Made by a program: the position numbers and the translations under genes
Source of the DNA: Rhynchonema sp. JSB1_4
Lineage: Eukaryota; Nematoda; Chromadorea; Monhysterida; Xyalidae
NCBI GenBank assembly: GCA_030248065.1
Contig: JASAMV010008662.1
Span: 1-64,000 of the forward strand
Direction of reading: 5' to 3'
DNA length: 64,000 nt
Notes under the pieces: model-generated
Database searches by the model: none
Seen by the model: only the letters and a program-made list of their open reading frames with translations
What the model was told of the DNA's origin: nothing
Shown: one piece after another, positions 55,861 through 64,000 of the stretch
Numbering within the stretch: the stretch's first letter is position 1
How the letters are laid out: each line of letters starts with the position of its first letter

Positions 55861-56378
55861 AACACCTGTACCAAGCCAATTGCATAGCAGGCGTCCTCCG
55901 GTCGCCACAACAAATCTGATTTCGGTCAGTCCGTGGGTGGGTAACCCACATACATCAAAGTCCCACGCACCACTGTATTGTGTCGATGTCGACGTACAAT
56001 ATAATGTACTGTACGGTATGTGCTTACATACAGCGTGTGCTCACAAATTCTGTCGTGTATTTCAATGCCCAACAGCTTTAGCTGGTTATTTAGCACAAGC
56101 AAGCAGCTTAGTGCACCCTGTGGCTTTCTATGTGGCGCGCGCGGCAGTTTTTGCATACGTTTGAGCATCCGGCTAACTTTTGTTGCGTGGTTGTCCATAC
56201 TCAGTATTTCGTTTTCCAATGTGGATTCCCCTTTATGTACTCGTCGTTTTTTTGTCTCGTAAATTTCTAACATTACAATCATCTTCGCGATGGATAACCT
56301 CATTTGTTTAGCCGTAGATTGTAATGACTTCGTAGTTCGAAAACTTTTAAGGGGTGCTATTTTGTGCGCACTGTGCAG
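55861..56378. other. Unassigned spacer
   Basis: A 125-codon minus-strand frame (55926-56303) has a Lys/Arg-rich middle (KMIVMLEIYETKKRRVHKGE) but no recognised family, splice context or partner exon. I do not call it a gene. Confidence 0.3.
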
Positions 56379-56720
56379 CAGTGGTATTGTTGGTTGGAGC
56401 GGGTATCCGGTATGTATCTTGATTTTACCCAGGGGCTTCCGGCATCCTGACTTTTTGTTCAGGGGAATCCAGCTTTAAAATCTTTCTGAAAACCGTAAAA
56501 ATCAACCACTTTTGCCTCCAAAATGCTCAAAATCGCTTGCCGACGCACTCATAACTCCAAAAATGATCATTTTTTCGGGTTCCAACACCAATTGGTCAAT
56601 TTTCCTCTAAAAATCCCCTTTTTGTGCAACAGCACTGAGTATCCGTGATTTTTTGTTTTGGGTGTCCGGCATTCCGTATCCGGTATGGTATCCTGACTTT
56701 GATTTCCCAACGACACCACT
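56379..56720. mobile_element. CAGTGGTGTCG-family element (copy)
   Basis: CAGTGGTATTGTTGG at left and CCCAACGACACCACT at right, with GTATCCGG and GGATACC-type words inside. No matching flanking duplication was seen. Confidence 0.65.
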
Positions 56721-57332
56721 ATGCTGTTCAATGTGCATTTTCAAGTCAAACAATTTTGATGTTTGCCTTTGGTCGTTTTGTACGCAATCTGAAGACGCGC
56801 CAGAAAGCTTTTCTTTGCTGCGCAACCTCAAACAACAACCCCCCAGCCACACGGCTTGCACGATACTCCATAGGTAGCGAACGAACGGCCCCAATATTAG
56901 GTGCGTTTGTGTGCCGTGTCGCCCCGTGCCTGGCGGCGTGTGTCTACGTATAAAAGTGTGAGAACCTGCTTTGAAGGTTTTGGTTTTAAGGAACGCTTCG
57001 CCCATCGCTTACTTCTTGTCCGTTAATTTCTGTTTCTTGTTCGGCTTTTGTTTCCCACGTGTAAATTTACTATTTAGATTGTTTGTTGTCTTCGTCATTC
57101 AACCTCTGCTTTTTAAGTTTACGTACGTCACTGCAAAATGTTTTTTGTTGGGTTTGGGTAAAATGGTAAAGCACCATATGAGTTATAGCAAGACAGGACA
57201 CCAGAACATAAATCGTTATTTTACGTGATCATAGAAACGTACTTCGTGACTGGTGTCATTTTTTGAAATGCCATATGCTGATAGTTTACGTTTTCATTCT
57301 ATTGAGCTCTCAAAGCTAGTGTTACTACCATA
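56721..57332. other. Unassigned spacer
   Basis: T-rich sequence without a recognised gene or repeat family. Confidence 0.4.
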
Positions 57333-57412
57333 TTAACACGCCACAAGAGGCCAATTTGAAACAAGGTAGGCGCGCCGTGACTCAAAGTGCTTCACAAAAC
57401 TTTGATACTTAA

Positions 57413-57953
57413 AGGGGGCGACTCATTGCTAAAAGTGCCCTGTTTATGGTTTCAGCGTGTAGCTGAGACCCGTGCGATCACAAAGCCACCAAGATTAAGC
57501 CGATCGGTTCGGAATCGGCCGAGATCGAAGCGATTGAATCGGGTCGACTGGGAACAAAAATAATTTTGGACCAGCTGCATTTTTATTGCAAATCAGGGGA
57601 ACCTCGTACTCTGGCCATGAAACATTCAGAAAAACAGTCCTTTCTATATGAAAACAAAGACACATTTCTTGGTGTACTTGAGGTCAGCCAGCTGACAGCC
57701 ACGTCACCCAGTGATCATATAAAAACGACTATTTTTCTGAATGTTTCATGGCCAGAGTACGAGGTTCCCCTGATTTGCAATAAAAATGCAGCTGGTCCAA
57801 AATTATTTTTGTTCATATTCGACCCGATTCAATCGCTTCAATCTCGGTCGATTTTCATCCGATTAATTTAATCTTGATGTCATTCTGATCGCACATATCC
57901 CAGCTACAAGCTGAAATCATAAAAAGAGCACTTTTAGCAATGAGTCCGCCCCT
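57413..57953. mobile_element. Inner TTAA-type foldback 1
   Basis: AGGGGGCGACTCATTGC at left and GCAATGAGTCCGCCCCT at right, with TTAA at 57409-57412 and 57954-57957. The inner stem has CTGCATTTTTATTGCAAATC and TGGCCATGAAACATTCAG, mirrored. Confidence 0.88.
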
Positions 57954-57957
57954 TTAA

Positions 57958-58232
57958 GAAAGGTGATACAAAGTGACCAAAAGTAGACACACTCGCTTAG
58001 CTGCTGGCGACCGACCGCCTGTATAAAGTTGGTCACTTTTTGTTTACGATTGATTTGAGACCATTTTGTTCCCGACTGATCGTAACAAAAAAGGATCGAA
58101 AACAGACGCAAAATAGACGTGACCAAAGTGTTCTCAAATCGGCGGCAGACAAAAAGTTAGCAACTTACACATGCTGTCGGCCAGTAGTTATGCGGGTGTG
58201 TCTATTTTCCAGTCATTTTGTATCTACTTTTC
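57958..58232. mobile_element. Inner TTAA-type foldback 2
   Basis: GAAAGGTGATACAAAGTGAC at left, inverse at right (CATTTTGTATCTACTTTTC), with TTAA at 57954-57957 (shared) and 58233-58236. Arms also share GTGACCAA and GTAGACACAC-type words. Confidence 0.85.
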
Positions 58233-58410
58233 TTAAGTATCAAAATTTTGTAACACACTTCTAGTCCGTTTGCGTCTACCTTGTGTCAAATGATCCTCTT
58301 GTGGCGTTTAAATGCGGTGTGTCGTAAGTTTCCGTCCAGAGACACAAAATGCTCGAAACAGCAGTACTTGGATCAACGCTAACTTACATATCATGACGTG
58401 GCACAATTAA

Positions 58411-58703
58411 AGGCAGTCTACCGGAGGTTGTCACTCACCCCCCGAATACCGTAACCCACCGTAATTTTGATCTGCAAGGATCGTGTCGAGACCATTTTGT
58501 TTTTTATCTATGTTTTGCATGTTAGCGCCAACACCAACCAACATTTCCAAGTTTTGGTGATCGACGCGCACGATGACAATTTCCAGCTTGCTGCCGCTAA
58601 TACACGTGTCGATAAGCAGCGATCAGCATGGGTCTCGCAACGATCTCGCTTGCGGTGGGTTACGGTATTCGGGGGCTGAGTGACAACCTCCCGTAGACTG
58701 CCT
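58411..58703. mobile_element. Foldback with shared Harbinger-type core
   Basis: AGGCAGTCTACCGGAGGTTG at left and CAACCTCCCGTAGACTGCCT at right, then CCGAATACCGTAACCCACCG mirrored inside. TAA precedes and TTA follows. The minus strand of the middle contains AGCAAGCTGGAAATTGTCATC, matching the core of the GCGGAATGCGG and ACGGAACACGG families. Confidence 0.8.
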
Positions 58704-58756
58704 TTACGCTTGTTTACGTTTCATCCACAAACACCAACGAATCATGCTTGTTTCAG

Positions 58757-59727
58757 GCTCGACGAAAAGGCCAGTCCAAACGTCAGCTTTACGGACGTCA
58801 GCGTCAGAAATGTACTGCCGTTCGCCGACCTAAACGAGCGTCAAGTTGTCGCAAACCGCCCTCATACCGCCACGGCCACGTCAGTCCCAGGAAGACACGC
58901 AGTCGGCAAACAATCATGGCCACAGTGCCAACGCACACCGCAACACCGCTCTACCTGACCGCAGCCGCATTTCCAACGACAAGTGACGTCATGACCGGAC
59001 CAAATCCTCCGAATATCTCAGGTCTTTATTTTTGTTCAATATTTGTTATTTATTTGTTCAACTTTGTATTGGTTTTTTGGCACAGTGATGCCCTGGCTCA
59101 AACAAACTATTTTTGTGCGTTTCTGTTGCGCACTGGCAGGCAGGCACGTAATGAATACGCAATTATTTTCGTGTTTTTTATGCTCCGACGAGGAATACGC
59201 ATCACAGTCAGGCAGGTGCAGGTGATGACCTCATTTGCGAGCAAATGTGCTGCCACAAATGTTTACGTTGTAGCGTAGTGCTTTTTTCATTGACACCGTG
59301 AGTCCGTTGCTACTTTTAGGCTTGGGACGGGCAAATACAGCAATTGGGACGTTACCACATGACAAAGTGCGCCCAGGAGTTTCGCGTTTTGCACCTAAAA
59401 TGCCCAAGAGTGCCCAAAATCCGACAATTTGCACCAAAAATTCTACCATCAGGGTACGATTTGCAGCTGGAAGATATTGGGAAAATATCCGGCACACGAT
59501 TAGATTCAATTGTCAATTATCCCATAACAACTGATGCACCGCTTTTTGTATGTGGAAACTACCAATCAGCTGTTTTTACAGTTTCGACGACGACTTGTGG
59601 GCTGACCACGCCTCCACCGAGTCCAGCGACATCCGGCAACGTTTTCGGTCCTTCAACATCCGCTCATCCGATTCCCGGCACGTACATGGCACGCGGCACC
59701 ATGACCGCTAATGTCGTTGGTTGGTAA
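58757..59727 (+). CDS. Last two exons of an unrecognised protein
   Basis: Exon 58757-59021 (acceptor CTTGTTTCAG, donor GTCTTT) and exon 59582-59727 (acceptor TTTTTACAG, stop TAA) join in phase 1. The first exon is open across 88 codons in this frame and strongly basic: ARRKGQSKRQLYGRQRQK and VRRPKRASSCRKPP, then Thr/Ala/Pro-rich PLYLTAAAFPTTSDV. The last exon is Ser/Thr/Pro-rich with CGLTTPPPSPATSG and ends GTMTANVVGW. The layout (basic cluster then low-complexity TPS tail) would suit a nuclear or cytoskeletal regulator, but that is inference and I recognise no domain. Upstream exons were not found; the 5' neighbourhood is packed with foldbacks. A poly(A) signal follows 137 bp after the stop. 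Confidence 0.6.
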
Positions 59728-59863
59728 TCGTATATCCGGCTTCCTTGCGACTTTCTGGTCTACCGGTTGGGCCCGACGAAACTAGAAAAGCATGTTATTG
59801 GTCGGCATGTTCTGGCCCATGAGGTAGTTGCCAGAAAGCCTGGCACCAGCACGCATGGAGACA

Positions 59864-59869
59864 AATAAA
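59864..59869 (+). promoter_or_regulatory. Poly(A) signal
   Basis: AATAAA lies 137 bp after the stop codon of the 58757-59727 gene. Confidence 0.55.
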
Positions 59870-61241
59870 ATTCGCTTCGTTTTCCTACATTCATCTCTTG
59901 TGCTTGCTCTTGTTTTCCTTGTTTTTTTTGACATTGAATTGATAAACATACCACTCACCCTTTCATGTTTTACCAGTGCATCTGGTTTGTAAACACGTCC
60001 GTGTGGTTTCTGCACGAAATAAAAGAAAACCATCACATAAAGCTCGTGGTGAGTGCGTAGGTTTATCATCCCACGGACTGTGGCCGCTTTTCAAAATAAT
60101 GAAAGGCGCAGCTGCTCCCACGTAGTATACTTTGTACAGGCGTTGAAGAAGGTTTTCGTTGTGGATTTCTTATTTCCCGATTATCATGCCGTTACTTCCT
60201 GCTGCAGAATGCTCCTGTGATAGTCACGCATTGTTGTCGACTGAGAGCAATTTCTGTGCTTTTTTATCTTCATGACCTTTCTTGCAACGAATACACCGGA
60301 ATATCCGTCGTCTCCTTTGGGAGCCCACAGCCGTTTGGAATCCAAATTTGTTTTCACAAATGTCGACGCTGACGTCATTTGTGTCTGTGGGCACGGCAGT
60401 GATGTTTTTGTGTGTTACGTGTGGTGGACCCATCATTGTAACTAGGCACAGTATCTGTCCATATAGCAATGCAAGTGCATCAATCTGACGTCCACTTTAT
60501 GTACTTTATTTCATGATCAGTCAAAAAAGTGGAATCAATAACATTATTCTGATTAAGACTTACGTCTGTTTCAAGCGCCAGCATTAGTGCAGCAGGTGCG
60601 CACTGTTTGGTCTACAAATATTCTGTATTGAGCGTCGTGTTACTTCAGTTTGTCTGTCGTTGGTGCAAAATCATATAGTCCATCGATCTGGGGTCAAAGC
60701 TCTTGGTTGTTTTTCACTTTCTGTATGGAGGTCTTTCCACCTCCTCTGCGGCACAGAACCAGGAAGTTCGGTTTCGTCAATTGACTCTCGAAGTGCTGTT
60801 AATTGTTATTTGTTGGCTCGTTTTTGTCAACCCAGCGCCGGTGTTTTTTTCAGGGAAAAAACAGCAGCGCGTGCGCACATAGACCTGGTACAGCACCACA
60901 TGGCCAAAATATCACGTGACATGTTGTTTATCTCCGCGCACTGTTTTTGCTCTGTTGAATGTTTGTATTTCGTGAGAGGTGCACTGCGTTTTGCTTCTTT
61001 TCACCAACGTTCTTCCAGCGCACAAAATTCTATTTTTTTTGTTTGCTTGCATCGCTGGTCCATTTTTCGAAGCGTAATTGAGCTGCCTATGCCTGATGCT
61101 ATTTTTCTTGTTTCACTAAAAATAATTTTTCTGATATTTTATAACGCGCTGCTTTTGTTTGGTTTTCGAATTACCGAGATTATGTGCCATGCAGTATACT
61201 TCAATGCTGCTGTACTGGGATAGTTTCTTGAATCCGAGTCA
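59870..61241. other. Unassigned region
   Basis: No supported gene. A 187-codon plus-strand frame (60660-61223) lacks family resemblance, and its length is near what chance allows in a window this size. A minus-strand frame near 60224-60469 contains FRCIRCKKGHED, faintly zinc-finger-like, but only one Cys pair is present. Confidence 0.35.
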
Positions 61242-61605
61242 CACTGGCGGATCCAGGGGCCCACAGGGGTCTAGGGTCCGCTTTGGTCAAAGTGGCCCCT
61301 GTAGGGCGGCCCCCATTTCGGAGAAAAGATAGGAAAAGAACCCCAAACGGAGGATTTTCACTCTAATACACTTCAAAGGCCCAAAAATCGCGCGCTTCGC
61401 AGTCAGACGCACCCTTTTCCATTAAATTTGGCTGTCGCGCGTGTAAAAGTGCAAATTATTCGCGCGCCACGCGCCCACGCTCTTTCTTTGTGTAGTACTT
61501 GGTTTCAAATCGCCCAATTAAACCATCTTTGTAAAGTCCAGCACGGACTTGATAAAAGTGACTTTGGGATTTGGCCCCAGTGGCAGAATGCTGGATCCGT
61601 CACTG
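61242..61605. mobile_element. hAT-like element, CACTGGCGGATCC tips
   Basis: CACTGGCGGATCCAGGGG at left and CTGGATCCGTCACTG at right. Tips of this CAGTGGCGGATCC type are common among animal hAT miniature elements. Inside is AAAATCGCGCGCTTCGC. No clear 8-bp duplication. Confidence 0.7.
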
Positions 61606-63669
61606 CCACATCACGATTCTTATTCGCTCCAGCTCATAGCATGAACTGTTTCTTTTGTTAATTCGTTGCATAGTGGCGTTCGCATAAAATTTTCAGATCA
61701 AGTTCAGCGCTTTGTTTACACAAACGCAGCATGTTTTCCTGTTAGTCAGCCACCAAAAGTTCAGACTAATTTTGACCGGCCGCACAATGCGCAGAACATT
61801 CTAGAATGTTCCTGAGCATTCCAGACTGCGATAGGTTCGTCCAGTTTGCTGCATATTGGTTGCCGAATTTCTTTATTTATTCTGAGCATTTACACGTGTA
61901 TCTTTATCAGTGTCGTGTGCCAAAAATTGACAGAAAGTGGCAGATTTCTCTTCGTGTCTCCAAAATGTTTGGCGACCATGGATTGATGTGTCTTCACTCT
62001 ATCTTTTATGTTTTCTCTGTCCGTTGCCGTTGCCAAACAATGCATAATTTCGCTTGGTCAAACAACACAACAGCATACGCATGCATATGCTGCACACGAA
62101 AGGCACTTATGCTGTATATGTGTATGTACGCAAAAAACCAGTTCCTCTTTGTGCGGGCTCTTCATACAAAGCACAACGGGGACATAAAATACTTGCATTG
62201 CTCCGCTGAATGTATGTTTATGGCGTTACGTGCTTTATCGGGGCGGCTTGGCTTGGGGGACCGTATCCGCAACGTACATATTTCAAGCCCAACGTACTCG
62301 TCTTCGGCAGATTATTTCTGTGATATGGAAGGTCCCAGTTGACTGGCGCACCCACACAAAACACACAACTGATAATATGCACACCCACATAGACGCGTGT
62401 GCCAAAGATCAGATATCAGATCTGTACAAAAAGGTTTCGGTGAGGAGAAGTTCGTTTTTTACTCGTGTTCGTTTTTCAACTTCGTTACTAATTTTTATGG
62501 CCTGCTGGAATTGCAAGGGGTGACGTAATACTGTCGTCATGACATCACAGTCACGTGACTTGGATACAGTGTTTCAAACTGTTGCGAAACATCGCTCGGA
62601 CCACATAATTTGTACACATCATCCTGCCTTTGTTTCAGCGTGATTTAACAAACACCAGCTGTGTCGCTCGACCACTTTTCATGTACATACAGTATTTCTG
62701 TCAGGGTGACATATGTAAGTACATTGTTATCAGTGAATCATTTTACACACCAATAAAAGGCCCGTAAAATGTCGATCACTGAACTTTGTCCGGTCGGTAC
62801 GCGCTTCAATTGTGCTAAAAAGAGGCTTATCGCCTAGACACTGGACGATGCAAGTGTCTGTTTCTGATGACGTTGTGCGGCTGAAAACAAGAGTTGCTAA
62901 ATTATGTCTGACGGACGTCATTTCCACGTGTTAATATTCATTTTGCTCGGAAATCCGTTATTTTTGCTGCATAACGTCGCCGACCACTACCGAACTTGTC
63001 GACTTTTCCACTTTTAGTTGTCCGAAACGGGGGAACTCACTGCTGTTACATTATTTAGTTGTCTGTCGGTTTTAAGAATACTGCAATAAATCCAATTCGG
63101 CACATCAATATTGCACTTTATGTATATACATAGTTGTGCGATGTTGCCTTCGCTGTTTTACTTGTTTACGTTCAGTTCATTCACTTTATAAGATGACTCA
63201 GGCACGCCCTGATTTTATTGTGACAAAATGATTGATTATGGTCTTGCTCCCTGAGCACCCGTATTTTCAATATTGACGTTGGACCTAACAAAACGCCCAT
63301 AGGTTTTTGGCCGTGCGCTACTCGTAATATTTGAAGTGATCTTAGTCATTTTGTGCTGCAATTACTACAAACGGGCGAAATTTTCTGCTTTTTTGCCGAT
63401 GTGATTCAGTTTGAAATGCCTGTTTCTAAATATAGAATTTTGAGTCCCTCTGTCTGGACAATACCAATTGTTTCATGTGCTTTGCGTTTAGCTTATTCGG
63501 TCTGACAAAGTAAGGTATTTCCCGAAACATTTACCCTGTTTTTTTGTCAAATCTATACTGCATTCCATTTTTGTCGATGCACCACATCTTTTAGCCCATT
63601 TTATGCTCCACGTGTCATTTTAGCATCATATCTTTGCGTCACATGCTTGCTTTCGAAATGTGCAACTTC
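61606..63669. other. Unassigned region
   Basis: A 178-codon plus-strand frame (61806-62342) is not recognised and could be chance. A short AKDQISDLYKK frame (about 62400-62440) before GTTTCG might be an exon but cannot be supported alone. GAAACATT occurs at 63534. Confidence 0.3.
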
Positions 63670-64000
63670 AATGTTATTGGTCAGACGGTAAGGTGCTTTG
63701 AGGGTACGCCTTTGCGCAAGACCAGTGACACGTTGCTGTTTCGGCCCGTAACGCCTGACAGCTTAGGTGATCCGGGCCAGTCGTCAGAGACGAAATCACC
63801 GGGTGTACACCCCAAAATGCCACATGCTCCAAGAGACTAAATAGTCCCATTGAAACATAAGGCAAATAACGTGCACTGGTCATTTTGCATTGAGGGCACG
63901 TCTTTGGGCAAGACCAGTGACACGTTGCTGTTTCGGCCCGTAACATTGGTCTTGCGCAAAGGCGTGCCTCAAAGCACCCTACCGTCTGACCAATAACATT
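63670..64000. repeat. Inverted repeat at the window end
   Basis: AATGTTATTGGTCAGACGG with GTGCTTTGAGG and CTTTGCGCAAGACCA at left is inverted at the window edge (TGGTCTTGCGCAAAGGCG to CCAATAACATT). A direct repeat (AAGACCAGTGACACGTTGCT, GTTTCGGCCCGTAAC) occurs at about 63718 and 63911. It may continue past 64000. Confidence 0.8.

Larger units (their letters stand above)
57337..58307. mobile_element. TTAA-type foldback with two more inserted at its apex
   Basis: Left arm CACGCCACAAGAGG to TTTGATAC and right arm GTATCAAA to CCTCTTGTGGCG are inverted copies of about 70 bp, flanked by TTAA (57333-57336 and 58308-58311). Its apex TTTGATAC-TTAA-GTATCAAA has been filled by the elements at 57413-57953 and 57958-58232. 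Confidence 0.88.

Noticed and set aside
55926..56303. 125-codon minus-strand ORF with a Lys/Arg-rich middle
   Set aside because: Looks protein-like in part but has no recognised domain, partner exon or poly(A) context.
60660..61223. 187-codon plus-strand ORF
   Set aside because: No family resemblance or splice context; probably chance.
61806..62342. 178-codon plus-strand ORF
   Set aside because: Cys/Tyr/His-rich without pattern; probably chance.

Overview
The window is nuclear DNA of an animal, most likely an invertebrate. The genes are split into many short exons by GT-AG introns, and the recognisable products are metazoan or eukaryotic: a mitochondrial 2-oxoacid dehydrogenase E1 of the DHTKD1 type, a START lipid-transfer protein, an arrestin and an LRAT-domain protein. 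There are no bacterial-style operons, ribosome binding sites or CRISPR arrays. I cannot name the phylum. A notable trait is relaxed 5' splice sites: many donors read GTT rather than GTRAG.

Layout. 114-10294 (+): the last 14 coding exons of DHTKD1, whose N-terminal part lies before the window. 10295-18133: a repeat-filled gap with hAT-like miniature elements, a foldback carrying a (CA)n tract, and Harbinger-like elements. 18134-23475 (+): a complete seven-exon gene for a 232-residue START protein. It has a 350-bp (TG)n tract in one intron and a 1.7-kb nested palindrome in the next. 23933-31487 (-): ten exons of an arrestin, convergent with the START gene; only a tiny first exon is missing. 31488-37362: repeats. 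37363-39811 (-): a complete five-exon, 215-residue LRAT-domain protein. 39812-57336: almost solid non-autonomous elements, many nested, with one isolated candidate exon near 45.0-45.5 kb. 57337-58703: two foldback complexes. 58757-59727 (+): the last two exons of an unrecognised protein, basic and then Ser/Thr/Pro-rich. 59.9-64 kb: mostly unassigned, with one hAT-like element and an inverted repeat at the end.

The main story is the mobile DNA. Dozens of foldback or terminal-inverted-repeat elements carry no transposase I can see. They sort by target-site duplication into 8-bp (hAT-like), TTAA (piggyBac-like), 3-bp TAA/TTA (PIF/Harbinger-like) and TA (Tc1/mariner-like) classes. Several insertion histories can be read base by base from the duplications. 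Some elements share an internal core while their arms differ, and an 8-bp word, GAAACATT, recurs within many otherwise unrelated foldbacks.

The four recognised genes do not form an obvious pathway. DHTKD1 acts in lysine/tryptophan breakdown, the START and LRAT proteins act on lipids, and the arrestin acts on membrane receptors. Their clustering looks incidental.
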